This document shows positions 48,369 through 59,683 of a stretch of 64,000 nucleotides of DNA, in pieces. The stretch spans positions 1 through 64,000 of the forward strand of contig QJNS01000706.1 of NCBI GenBank assembly GCA_004154925.1. The letters run 5' to 3'. The notes below the pieces were generated by a model. That model ran no database searches. It was not told the DNA's origin and was given only the letters and a program-made list of their open reading frames with translations. How positions within the stretch are numbered: position 1 is the stretch's first letter; the number at the start of each line of letters is the position of its first letter. Source of the stretch: Monosporascus cannonballus. Taxonomy: Eukaryota; Ascomycota; Sordariomycetes; Xylariales. The position numbers and the translations under genes are program-made.

Positions 48369-48832
48369 TGTTACGTACGACCTTGTCCACCGTAACAGCT
48401 CCACGCGTATATACAGCTGTAAGCACCAGGATGATTGCCACAATTGCGATCATTCCACTGATCTTTTGCTCTGGTGGCGCTATGGCTATGGTGCAGCCAT
48501 AACAATAAGTGATCAAATTAAGCCAAGGCTTAGCTGTTTGATCGATTTTAGCTTGGTTTGACATATTAAGTACTGAAGATCGTCGTACCATACAAAAACC
48601 CTTCTTCGCCTCGGCAGCGCCATTCGAGGCTTACCGATTTGCTGGGTATTGAACGTCCACAGCGATCATTTCAAGTGGAATAGAAATCCATTTTACAATA
48701 CTGGAACGACACTTGACCTCTTTTGTTGGAAGGCCTATGCCGAAACCCCTACGCGGTTGTAATGCCTCCTCCGTATATCTGCTTGCTGCAAACTGCTTTT
48801 TCGAGTACTGCGTAACGTTGATAGGTGGCGGG
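48369..48832. other. Region between AT-rich block and copper transporter
   Basis: TGTTACGTACG at 48369 mirrors CGTACGTAACA at 47921-47931 and may mark transposon ends. The minus-strand frames at 48361-48591 and 48631-48924 have no recognised domain, and the second overlaps the Ctr 3' exon in another frame. Nothing else is seen. Confidence 0.45.
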
Positions 48833-49691
48833 CTAACCACAGCAACTTGTGACGTCTTGTGAAGGGCCGTCCCCAGGACTCGTCCTGTCACTTCACAGAA
48901 GAAAGAGTCAGCAGCCATGTCCAAGCAGTTGCACAGGGAACAACAGAGAGCTGGCCAGTACAGGTAATCATCGCTTACCAGTCGTCACCCATTCCCTCCC
49001 ACTGGAACACAAATGCCCCGATAAAAGCCCCGATAACAATACAGATGATGATGAACCCATTGTAGTAAATAGCTATCAGCATGATCCGGTATGCAAGCGC
49101 AAACTGGAGCATATGCAGCAGGGCTCGGACGACCTGTTGCCAGACATTCGGACGGAAGGGTACGTTCGTATCGCATATGTGGTGGCTCTTATCAATTAGT
49201 GACCCGGAGCCGTCAGCTGCCTCGCTCGGGTTATGTGTGTTGTCGCGTACCGTCGCCATGGCGATGGTCCTCTTGTGTTGAGATACCAGACGACTGTCAT
49301 ACAATTTGGACGCGCGACGGAGTGCCTCGAGGAGGACGACCATGGGGACCACGCCGATGCAGAGGCCGGTGAAGGCCCCGTGCGATCTGATCCTCCACTT
49401 CTCCGAGAGGAAGCACGCATCGATGGTTTCCCAATTCCAGAGCATCTGTGATATAAAGGTCATCAGAACACTGATACACCAAGGTCGAGCCAGCAGTAAA
49501 CGCGGGCGCTCTCTTACTCTGATCTTACATCCGCCCGGGATCCTGCCCATCGGAGACGTGTCATCTCCTATTCCCCCCTTAGCCATTGCCATCGACGGAG
49601 AGGGCGTGGCGGTCGATGCGCCTATATATTTATATGTTAATGTTGAAGATATCGTGCATGCCGGTGACGACGTAGACATGGCCGTTGCCAT
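48833..49691 (-). CDS. Ctr-family copper transporter
   Basis: Three exons (49691-49518, 49445-48979, 48884-48833) give 230 residues. Introns of 72 and 94 bp start GTAAGA and GTAAGC. The N-terminus (58 residues) holds scattered Met in pairs (MATAM, MAMAK). The core MLWNWETIDACFLSEKW...TGLCIGVVPMVVLLEALRRASKLYD is the first TM region of the family. It is followed by RALLHMLQFALAYRIMLIAIYYNGFIIICIVIGAFIGAFVF with the small-residue GxxxG of TM3. The 17-residue last exon ends in SCCG, reproducing the C-terminal Cys-Cys motif of Ctr proteins. That strongly supports the second intron. The usual TM2 MxxxM is changed to R-I-M-L-I (second Met kept), so transport activity is uncertain. It should form a trimeric Cu(I) channel in plasma or vacuolar membrane. 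The start could also be Met 49679. Confidence 0.85.
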
Positions 49692-50934
49692 ATTTTCTAT
49701 GTTGCTTCGGTGGACATTGGTAGTGAATAGGGCTGATGAGAAGGGTAACCCGGCAAGAACCGCATACTTATATGATAAAAGGCTGGTTGCGGGGGAAAAC
49801 GAGAACACAACAGTACACTCCTGGGTTGTGAAACCAGCCCCTCTTTGTTTGATAATGTCGAGTGTGGCCACCTTGAACAAAGGTCGACTGCTGGACTGAG
49901 CATCTGTGTGACTCAAAGGATAATTAGTGACGTAGCAAGCGTCGATATCTCGCATAAACTAAAGCCGTCTTTGCGCGGTAAAGGAGAACTCGTATTATGG
50001 AACTATACTTGACGCCTGTTTTAAGATGTCGAGATCGAGGCAGATGCCGTAAATAGTAATGAGATACATGCTTATGGATTCTCTGCTGACCGTGAATTAA
50101 AACATAGATCCCTTTGCACAATAGAGTCTTTCCAGCCGTACCACTGATGATATTAAAGTTTGATTCTACATGAAGCGACAGGAGCAAGCAAGGAGTTTTC
50201 GAGAACTACTAGTAGCTCTCCCAGTCTGTTCAGAAGATGCCGCGGATCCCCCAGGTAAATCGATGAGAACTAGAGTTTCGAGGTTTGGTTTGTGAAGGTT
50301 GAAGGTGGAATGCATCGGTCTTGGAGGCTACCGGTCTTGAGTTAATATCCGGAAACGACATTATTGGATGTTCCAGAGGCAGGGGGTTCGCTTCGATGAC
50401 AGACCTTTCAGGGCGGCCAATAACTCTGAGGGGACGGCAATGTTGGCTTTGCTACGGGAGATCTCCCGTTCATCCTCCGTGCCAAAAAAAAATAATTTGA
50501 AATATCTTCCCTTGGGGCACAGATTAATGTAATGAAGGCCCGGACAAGGCCGCGTTAGCCATCGAAACTCTCTGGAGTGTTCGCATACTCCTAAACGGCT
50601 GTAGACCGCATAGCCGATTGTCTCATCATAGTGCGGGTACAACAATTGCCCCAACATTGCTATCCAATCACGGAAGCCTCCCTGGGGGCGATTCTACTTC
50701 GGAATACGCCACGATTTGGTTAAGATTCTTCCAATACTTCATTGCACCTAATATTGCCTTGTTTGTCTTGCGGTCGCCTGATTTCCGTGGTGCTTTTCTG
50801 GCTCGACACAGCCAGGCGCGGCACAAAGTTCTATTACAGAAACGTACGGCCCGGAAGCAAGCGCATGATCTTATTCTATCCTTTTTCTCTTACACTCTTT
50901 TATGAGTAATTGACGAAAACTCGTAAGCAAAATC
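49692..50934. other. Intergenic between copper transporter and CorA-like relic
   Basis: This is promoter space of the minus-strand copper transporter. Short frames (50361-50657, 50618-50905) show no domain. No clear copper-responsive element was recognised. Confidence 0.45.
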
Positions 50935-52350
50935 ATGGCTGATGGCAGTTATAACGAGCTTTGGCAGACAGTAAGTCAAGCCAGGTCAAGAGTTATTGCG
51001 TTTTCCCTCGGCCCGGGCAGCGGTTTCGGACCTACAACAGAACATGTCGACCAAAATGTGCTTCATGCCCATCTGTGTCAGCGCATATCTTCCAACAATA
51101 CACCTCAACGTTCAGTCTATATCATCGAAGGTCTTTCTCGCGAGTTCGTCAGGGTGCCTGCTAATCATTTTCAGCTGCATCCTGCGGTATTTGTGGACCA
51201 TGAGCTACTCGTTGCTTTCGGTAGTCGGGCCATTGAGGGAAGTGGTGGCATCCCATTCTTGCCATCTGCTATTCACGGTCGTCACTATGTTTCGCTCAAA
51301 TACACATGAACCCCTGTTGCTTTCGACACTGCCGATTGGGTTCCGGAACATATGTGCCATACCAGGAGGGCATATCGCGGCTAGTAGGATTATGGGGAAA
51401 TTCTCGGACCTTGGAGTTGCAAAGCGCAAATTAACTTTTTGATTGAGGAAGACAGAAGCCGGCGGGTGGGATTGTGAATCTTACCTAAGCGTAAATTGTT
51501 GCAGAGTGGAATGGCTCGTTAACATTATAGGCCTCATAATATGCCATCCTCCGATAGAACGAGTGCTTTACAGACTACTCTTGCCAAACGGGTTAAAACG
51601 TCAAAACGTCATCGTATAACACTTGGCTACGTGGATTTTATGCCTCACAAAGACCAGATAAGGAGCCCCTCGGGGCCTCAGAGAACCTCTCCTCTGGATG
51701 ATATCGTCTTCTACCCGCGCACTCTCTCGAGTGCGCTTGATCTGGCTAACCAGAGTTCTCTCGGAATTTTCGCAGAGTAAATTGTAGCCAGCAACTATCT
51801 GAAACTAGCCGAATTTCTCCAGTCAACAATAGAAATTGTACGATTCAATCTCTCTCGCCGACAGGACTTGACAGGCTTCGGCATCTCAGCGGTAAATGAG
51901 CAGTGGAGCGACGTTCAAGCTTGTGAACGACGGATAGGGGAGTACAAGGACGACCTTGAAGCAATCATGCTGCAACTGCGGATCCCCTTCGCGAGCTCCT
52001 ATTTAAACCAAGCAGTAGACTAGAAGGAGAGCGCCGCAGACTACAAATTCTTGTACCTGCGCTTCAAGGAGATCGGCCGGCGTGCGAACACGCTAAATGG
52101 CTCCATCGCGGCGTTGCCTAGCATCACTGGGGATCGCCAGGCGTTCAAGGCGTAAGAGGTCTCGCTACAGGCGATGGAGCGATCGATCTACGAAGCAAAG
52201 AGTGTGAAGGTCCTCACAATCTTGGGTGTAGTCTTCACCGCCCTTACGTACATGGCCTCGCTTTTTAGCATCCCTGATCCGCATGGGCCAGGAGGCTAGT
52301 TGTTCTGGGTGTACTTTGCGGCTTCTTTCCCTCTGATTGGGTGATTATGC
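50935..52350 (+). pseudogene. CorA-like Mg2+ transporter-family relic
   Basis: The N-terminal part is open from ATG 50935 to a TGA at 51307-51309. The next homologous stretch (PIGFRNICAIPGGHIAASRIMGKFSDLGVAKRKLTF) is in another frame, so there is an indel near 51300. It hits TGA at 51440-51442 where Trp is expected, then goes on as LRKTEAGGWDCES. The C-terminal part (51541-52346) is one frame with internal TAA 51778, TAG 52021, TAA 52156 and TAG 52300. It ends in a long helix, a first TM (VKVLTILGVVFTALTYMASLFSI) and WVYFAASFPLIG. This is the two-TM layout of fungal CorA-like proteins often found near heterokaryon-incompatibility genes. The family GMN motif is not seen. The stops fit CAA-to-TAA, CAG-to-TAG and TGG-to-TGA changes. 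Confidence 0.75.
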
Positions 52351-53639
52351 GGGGATATTGCACTTTGGAGTTAGGGTATGCGAATGGCAGGATGCACTGG
52401 TCATTCCGGACTGCTGTTCGTTCTGTGAGGGAGAAACTCAGATGGCGCGGCGAAGGATAGGAACTACAACCGTAGTATCCTTGGTTCCGTTCAGATGTCG
52501 TTCTTCTAATACTTTCGCCGACATGAGACTTGGCCGTCATCAACTGGGATCCCCCGGTAATCCCCAGCCGAAACGCAGAATGCTGGCCTTGACGGAATGT
52601 TCACCATCTGGAGAACAAGGCTATGGTTCCACACACGCGCCCTTTTCTGACGCCTTCATGGCATTTTTTTTTAAACTTTTCACGGAGCCTCATTTGCTCC
52701 TATGTCTGCGGAGGACGGATGCCTATGACTTTCCCGGGAGCGCCATAATCCAGCCTTTCGGTACTACCAGTTGCCTTCTGAATCCTGTGACCTAGATAGC
52801 CATTACAATAAGGCCAAGAGCAGCCCCTAGGCGCCAAATATAGCATATGGCGTTGATGCTATCATTCGACTTCTTAGTCTGTTCGTTCTCATTACTGGCC
52901 GAAACACAGTCTCTCTATGGGTGGATCCAACAGACCCGGACCAATGGCAAAATTGGAATAAATATGGCATCCCCTTTATAACGTGGGCTAACTAACGAAC
53001 TATTCAATCTAATCGTAAATTTCTAATAGCAACAATAAGTGTAAAATTCTATATGGTTCATCTTCAGCATAACCAGGTGTTGCTACTCGAAATTAGACCA
53101 CACTATTAATGACTCAAGTAGATTGTAAGAATATGGCAGAAGAAGAGGCGACCCGGGAAGAACTTGTATTGGGAAATGTGCAGAGCAGACCCAAGAAGTG
53201 TCGACTTGTATTATGAAGCTATGGGAAAAGCTATGAAATTACTGCAACAGTTTGGGGGGAAGCTGGGCTCTATATATATTAGTGAATAACTATTATTAAG
53301 CAGTTATTTACTCACCAGTCCGTTATTTAAACTACTAAGTAGTGAACGAATAATGGTAACGTATATAAGGGTATCGAAAAATATGGAAGAATTTTATTCT
53401 TAGCCACCTCGAAAAGGGGTAGCTCCATTTTTAGCCGGACCCAGAGCATAGTGTCCGTTGCGCCGAACGGGGATGGAGCAGCAAAGCTGTATGTGAATTG
53501 CCCGGCCATACGTGACGAACGCTCCTTATAGCCTCACTGGTTAAAGCCCGTAGGCCTACGTAGGGAGAAGTAGTGTTTAGAGACATTGTCTCATCCCGCA
53601 TTCATGCCGGATTAAACTAGGTAAATATCCATTCACCCT
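52351..53639. other. Intergenic, no supported gene
   Basis: The frame at 52337-52795 overlaps the end of the CorA-like relic in another frame and has no domain. Nothing else is recognisable. Confidence 0.45.
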
Positions 53640-55590
53640 TCACACATCCTCAATGAGACCCTCAGATTGACTAAACGTCCGTATCACCACATTTCCCTCC
53701 TGTTCCTCTCCCAGCTCATCCGCCTGTTCCTCAACATGCCAGTCTGCCCTATTCACCACGCCAAGGACTTTGACCCTCGCCGTCGCCCGTTCTACCAAAT
53801 GGACCAACGTCTCGAGTAGGGCTCGGCTGCTCCTGCGATGCGATTTCCCCCTCGGTCCCGACGCTGCTCGGCATTTGTCCACGCGGTCCAGGACGATCCA
53901 GACCGTCTTCCCCGCGCCAAACATATTCAGCGCCCTGCGGGCGATCTTCTCCAGTGTCCTCTACATCTCGTGCGCAGGGGCGTCAGGGGATTCCGCCACC
54001 TGCGCGTGCGACTATAGATCCGCCCACAGCTCGGCAAGCTACACCTCATCTCGCAACGCCCCCTTGTTCAGGCTCAGCAGTCGGAAAATCAAGAAGGTAA
54101 GAACGTGCGGGCAAGTGTCGTCTACCTCACAGAGACCGAGCAGGTAGAAGACGCACGGGTCCGGGCCCGGGGTCGTGCCCGCCATGAGCTTGGCAATCAG
54201 GCCGAGCGCAACGGGCGACACCCAACAGTGACTGGCCCCAATGACGTAGTTCTCACCCGAGAGCACAAGCACGCGTGAGTGCGGTGAGTCGAGCCATTCT
54301 TTGTATACTGGGTCGCTCACAACAACGCACAATTGCTCGTCGGGCGTCTTCTCCGAGTACCAGTTCTTCCGCTGGAACTCGGCCGCGACGCTACGTCGGT
54401 GGTTGTTTAATTGGGCAAGGTGGGCCTCGTGCGAGAAGGCCTCGAGCCCGAGTAGCTCTCGGATCTTCTCAAGGTTGTCAAAATCACGGTCACTTTGTAG
54501 TTCTGTAGTGGGCAGCCAAATGTTACCCGCTGTTTCTGCTCGGCTGTGGGTAAGCGTTGTGTAGGGACGAACCTGTTATCCGGTGTTTGAGATCTCCATG
54601 AGATTCAAGATTAGCTACTGCGGATGACTTATCCAGCCGATATGGGCCTGACTGACCTTCAATCGTGTGCTGCTGTTCTGTACTCAGGGTGTCAGCACAG
54701 GCATATGGCTTGGCCAGATGGAAACAGAAGACTGACCGATATTTAGAGTCTTAACTTCTTCGAGGTTGATCTTCACAGCGTTGACATTCTTGCTGAGCAG
54801 CTCTTCGCACACGAGCCTGACATCAACCACCGCCTTTTGCACGCGTGATGTCTGCTCGTCGAGGTCGCCGTGACTTTTCAATGCCCGAATCATTCGGCCT
54901 GGTTTGAAATGGCCGTTGAGTGGTTACGCAGATCGAATTTGAGGAACTCGAGTATGGCACTTACGAAATCCTCCACAGGCATAAAAATCCAAGGCCGCGA
55001 TGCAGAAGCCAATGAAACTGTCGTAGGCATCCACAATTTTGGACTGCAGTAGTTGGTCGAGCTCATCATTCTCATTGTAGATGTGCTGATATATGTTCAC
55101 ACCCGGCAGCCGGTCATGGATGTCCAGAAAGGTGGATTTGATCTGATCTTCCATTCTCCCTCGGTTGTTGGCGACCTTTTTAGGGCTGTGAGTTTCACTG
55201 TCCGATTTACTTGGGTTTAAGTCCCGCCTGGCATCATACAGCAAACAGAAAGCAGAAGGTCCCAACTGCCATGCTGCCGTAAGGCGCGCCACAATCTTTG
55301 ACAATGTCCACCATGGGGACTGAGGTCCTGCAAAACGTTGTACGCCGACGCCGCCAGGCTGGTGGCGCCCTTAGACAGTCGTCCCGCCCCGTGCTCGTGC
55401 TCTTTATCGAAGGCGACCTTGGCGTCCAGAGCTGCCTCCAAGAAATCTTCGAAGGCCTCCTTGCTGTCGATGCTCAAGGCGGATTGCTCGTCTTGGGTGA
55501 ATTTTCGTGTCTTCCCAACCTTTTCTCGGAGCCGCCTCTGTTTATTCTCGGACTCTCCGAGTTTATCCCTGGTGGCGCTGTTAGATGAAT
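53640..55590 (-). pseudogene. STAND/NLR-like P-loop protein relic (DUF7708-like N-terminus)
   Basis: Read on the minus strand, an N-terminal helical domain (55.59-54.9 kb: SIDSKEAFEDFLEAALDAKV, RMEDQIKSTFLDIHDRLPG, NENDELDQLLQSKIVDAYDS) resembles the fungal DUF7708-type domain seen in front of NACHT-like modules. Next comes a linker, then a segment WLDSPHSRVLVLSGENYV in the place of a P-loop strand, although a clean GxxxxGK[ST] is not visible. TVWIVLDRVDKC is a Walker-B-like strand and KVLGVVNRADW a sensor-like strand. A frameshift near 55313 and TAG codons at three CAG-like positions (about 53960, 54013, 54040) interrupt it. Family members act in allorecognition or immunity-like signalling. 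The ankyrin or WD tail, if any, is missing. Confidence 0.6.
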
Positions 55591-56759
55591 AGGAAAGTGA
55601 TATGGGCGAGATGGTGTAAAATGTCGCCTTGCACGTTCTTCTGACTGAACCGCTTCACGCTCTCTGGCACGTCGTCTTTTTGAGACATGGCGATAGACTG
55701 GACCTTGAAGTGCTATCGAAGCCAACTCGGAAGAGTAAGCTGTGCCAGAGTGAATACCCAAGAGGTGAACTGATTTTGTAGGGTGATCGGTAAGCGTACC
55801 CGACCAAGGTCGGAACTTGCGGGCTTCATGAGGGTGGTCTGCAGCACATTATCGATCGACGCATATTTCGCGCGAATTATGCATCTTGCGCAGTCTGTGT
55901 GGAGTTCGATTATGCAACCCTTCCGGCGTTACAGGAGCGCATCTGCCTCTCATTCAATGGTTAGCCAACGACAACGAAGGAACGGCCTCATCGCCCCATC
56001 TAGATCCTCTGGGAGGGTGTAGTTGTAGCTCGCCGACGTCGGGTTGAAACCCGACCTGCCGACTCAGGGAACTAATGTGGGTTGACCTTATTGCCTAGGT
56101 ATGGTCACACTGAGCAAGATCACGAGATTGAAGAAGCTGGTGGCCGGAGGTATCGAGCATGCCGGCATGTGATAAACCTGAGCTCAACCAATCGTCTTCC
56201 TTTGGCGATCGGCATTGATTGCCCGTTTGATCGTGGAATAGGCATCGAAACAACCAGCCATATGCTCGAGGCAGTCACGGAATTAACGCGGCCTGTTCCA
56301 GTCAGAGTACTCGCCGGTCAGAGTGTACATGTGTTGATGGCACAACAACGGCACTTGACCGGCCATGATCTGGTGCTGACTGCCAATCCCCTCGCCAGGT
56401 GCAGACGTGCTGCAGACGTGCCTGGTCCCCCCTCCTTGGGGGAAATAAGGATGCCTAAAATGAGAACGAGCTGAGGCACAAAGGGTCGTGCTACGCCAGT
56501 AGGAGACTTAGTCGGATTTATCCTACTATGCATACTCAGAGCCTCGTCTAGACACCTCCTTCCTCGGTCATCCCACAGTCTCGGTACTATTTATATTCCC
56601 TGTGCATCTTCACCTTTGGCTGCTAAAATTTGATGCCTGTATTGTGGTGGTATATTGGTTTTCTTCGGCACGACGTCGCCCTCCCAACCGAACTTTCCTG
56701 GTCATGACGAACCCAACGGAGGCTCCCTCGGTGTCGGTACGTATGTTGACCTCTTCAGC
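55591..56759. other. Intergenic, no supported gene
   Basis: Short frames (55783-56022, 56082-56474) have no domain. The region probably contains the promoter of the AAA ATPase locus. Confidence 0.45.
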
Positions 56760-59683
56760 ATGTTTCCAGGGCTTACCGTCATTCAGGCCCTGGTGGAAAA
56801 GCTTGCGGCTGTCGAGAGGAAACTGGCTGAACTAGAGCTCAAGTATAAAGGCACACCCCTCACAGAGGCGGCACTCGCCTTGAAGAATGAGGCCGAGAAG
56901 AAGGAGAAGTCAAGTGAAGCTGATGCTTCACCTGAAGACACAAAGGACGATAAGGCAAGCACCTCAACCCCTCTCTTTCCTCATCAGTGTTTGCATCGAT
57001 CCTAATGAAGCTTGATAGAAGAAGGATGAAGGGTCCATCTCCCGAGTTAAAGTGGTCGTAAACAGAACGGACCCGGAGACGGGTGAGCTGATCGAAGGGG
57101 ACAGCAAGCTGCGGAAATCCAGGGATAACGACGTGGACCGCGACAAGTACGCATTGATCATGCGCAAGATTATCTACGAGGCCAAGTACTCGCCATATCC
57201 ATTGCTGAACAACTCCGAGATCGATATCACCAGCCTGAATTTGTGGGCTCTATTTAAGCAGCATCTCGGCCACTGCCCGTACCACATCTTCCGTGATTCG
57301 CCTGTCACGCTCTCCTCACCCTACGAGCCCATCGTCTTCCAATATGATGATCTATATGCCGAAGCTATGAAGGCCCCCGAGGGCGAAATGGAGAAGCAGG
57401 CGCGACAAGATCTGAAGACGCTTCTGGACACCATCTCCGGTGGCTCGTCAGGGGACGAGAAACTAGACAAGTACTTCAAGATGCGACCCAATTATAAGAA
57501 GCAGCAGCCCGAAACGATCCAGTTCGAGGATCTGTGGACCGTGTTTTCACCCGGTATGCTGGTGTACGGACAGCCCTTCCAGAGCGAGGACCAGGTTTTC
57601 GTGATCAAAGACAACTGCGGAACCTGGCCATGGCGGAGCCAGAGCCGCAGAAATGGGCGTGAGCTGGCGCCTTGGGAGCTAGACGCATGGTCATACGACT
57701 GGAAGGACGGCTCCTTCAGCCGCACCCTATTCACTCCTGTCTTCGAGCACTTTGACGGCCACCCCCCGCTCACGTCCCTCCCCTTCTACCCATTCGAGCT
57801 GCATCCCGAATACAAAGATGTGTATGGCGGACTCGTCGATCGCGGCAAGAAGTTCCGTAAGATTTGTGAGCCTAAGGAGGGCTCGCGGCTCTTTGAGTAC
57901 GAGGGTAAGTAGATATTGGAGAAGAAAGGGTTTTCGGGCATGAAGTATGACGACGAGGTTTGTGCTCCCAAGCCTGCGCTTACTAGATGTTGAACCTGAC
58001 GGGCCGATACACTCACAGGCTGTTGACGGCCTCGCCTTACGATCGTCCAGCTCATTTAATCTGACGGACATCGCCAGTTTTGTTGGCATTGGGCACGGAC
58101 GAATTACCGACTCTGTCGTTCCGTCAGTCAAATCTTCCAACATGAGGGGCATTTACCTCCTGCCTTGAAGCTCTGTAATTGCGCTGACGCTGACGCTCAC
58201 ACCAGATCCAGAGCAGGGTAATGGTGGACTACGAGTCATATTTCCAATACGGAGGGGCGGATGGACGGAACGGCCCGCTGAAGTCGAGCGGGGTGGGCAT
58301 GGGTGCGCGTGCTGGGATTGCCAACAAAATACTGGTCTGGCGCAACGGTACCGGACGAGCTTTGACAACCGCGAGGTCGCACATGCCAAGGATTGGAATC
58401 CCGAGCAGTACTTGATATGCCCTCCTCGCGTGCTGGGGTACCTCCTGCAGGAGAAACAGTGGGCACAGCTGAAAGTATCGCAGCTGAAACCGCTCCCCCC
58501 AGAAGACAACGAGGATGCCTGGAACTCGGGGCTCAAGCTGGCTGACGATGTTGACCGGGACATAGAAAAGAAAGGGAAAAAAGGTGGCCCCTCGAAGTCT
58601 GAGTCGGAGGTAGAGTAGCTGACAAACCCATGTCCAACAGACAACAACTCGACCAAGGCGCTGCTCTTGGACCTAGTCCGCAGCCACACCTCCGCCACGG
58701 TACGCAAGAGTGAAGATGAGGAGACCCTGGAGGTGGACGACATTAAGTCCGGCAAGGGTAAGGGTCTCGTTATTCTCCTCTATGGTACGGCGTCGTTGTT
58801 CAGGTTCCCACTTCGACGTGTATATTTTCTAACGCGAATGGGTGGATAAGCCCACCTGGAGTTGGGAAAACGTCGACGGCCGAGACCATCGCCATCGTCA
58901 CTCGAAAGCCCTTGTTCTCAGTCAGCGTTGCCGACGTTGGCACGCAAGCCAAGCATGTCGAGTCCAATCTCTCCAGGATCTTTTCCTTGGTCACAAAGTG
59001 GCAGGCCATCCTACTCATGTTCGTACATGCCTGTACAATTTCCGAGCTTCACCCACCTCCACTTCCCTTTCCCCGGATGATTGGCTAACCCTTATATAGC
59101 GACGAAGCTGATATGTTCTTGGAGAGTCGCAGACGCGGCAATGCGATTCAGTCCACCGAAAAGAACGCGTTGGTCTCGGGTGCGTCCATGTTTTAACTCC
59201 AGTATAAACAGCAGGAGCTTGCTAACCCCTTCCTTTAATCACGCAGTCTTCCTGCGCGTGCTGAAGTACTACCAAGGCATCATGTTCCTGACGACAAACC
59301 AGATCGCGCAGTTCGACGTAGCCATTCCGTCGCGGATCCACGTGGCGATCCGGTACGAGAGCTTGAGGAAGTACCAGATGGAGGCCATCTTCCGCGGCTT
59401 TCTTGACAAGCTGGACCACAAGGGCCTGATTGAGAGCTACGACGAGATCACGGATTGGCTCCAGGAGGTTGTCTACGAGGAGGGCTTCGACGGACAGCAG
59501 ATCCGCAACATCGTCACCACGGCTCTGGGCCTGGCCCGCGCCGGGACCAAGTACCGCAAACAGGGCGGCAAGCAGAGCAAGAAGCACATGAAGAGGGCCT
59601 TCGCCAATTTGAGCGCTTTTAAGCGCGATTTCAGCACGCAGATGCAGAGATATAAAGACGGTCGGGAGAAGATGATCAAATAG
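56760..59683 (+). pseudogene. Large AAA+ ATPase (DUF7025-type), apparently damaged
   Basis: Legible exons are about 56760-56954, 57019-57957, 58019-about 58110, 58206-58583, 58641-58784, 58851-59018, 59100-59179 and 59247-59683. A short coiled coil comes first. A fungal N-terminal domain follows (LNLWALFKQHLGHCPYH, DLWTVFSPGMLVYG, SWSYDWKDG-like). The AAA module has Walker A PPGVGKTS, Walker B LLIDEAD, NALVSVFLRVLKYYQG, FLTTNQ sensor 1 and IPSRIH arginine-finger motifs, and the C-terminus is basic. Lesions: TAG at 57910-57912 inside a conserved stretch; a frame change between 58250 and 58290 (FQYGG to CACWDC frames); and a one-base phase mismatch at the intron just before Walker A (58785-58850). 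The first intron uses a GC donor. The start is uncertain (ATG 56704 or 56760). If the lesions are sequence errors this is a functional gene, so resequencing would settle it. Confidence 0.65.

Noticed and set aside
57913..58018. Treating GTAAGT at 57905 as a donor to remove the TAG in the AAA ATPase
   Set aside because: No downstream acceptor tested restores the frame, and a well-conserved stretch continues past the TAG in the same frame.
58610..58640. 31-bp intron removing TAG 58616 in the AAA ATPase
   Set aside because: It is too short. A 57-bp intron from GTGGCC at 58584 to the same acceptor, with a CTGAC branch site, keeps the frame and explains the TAG.
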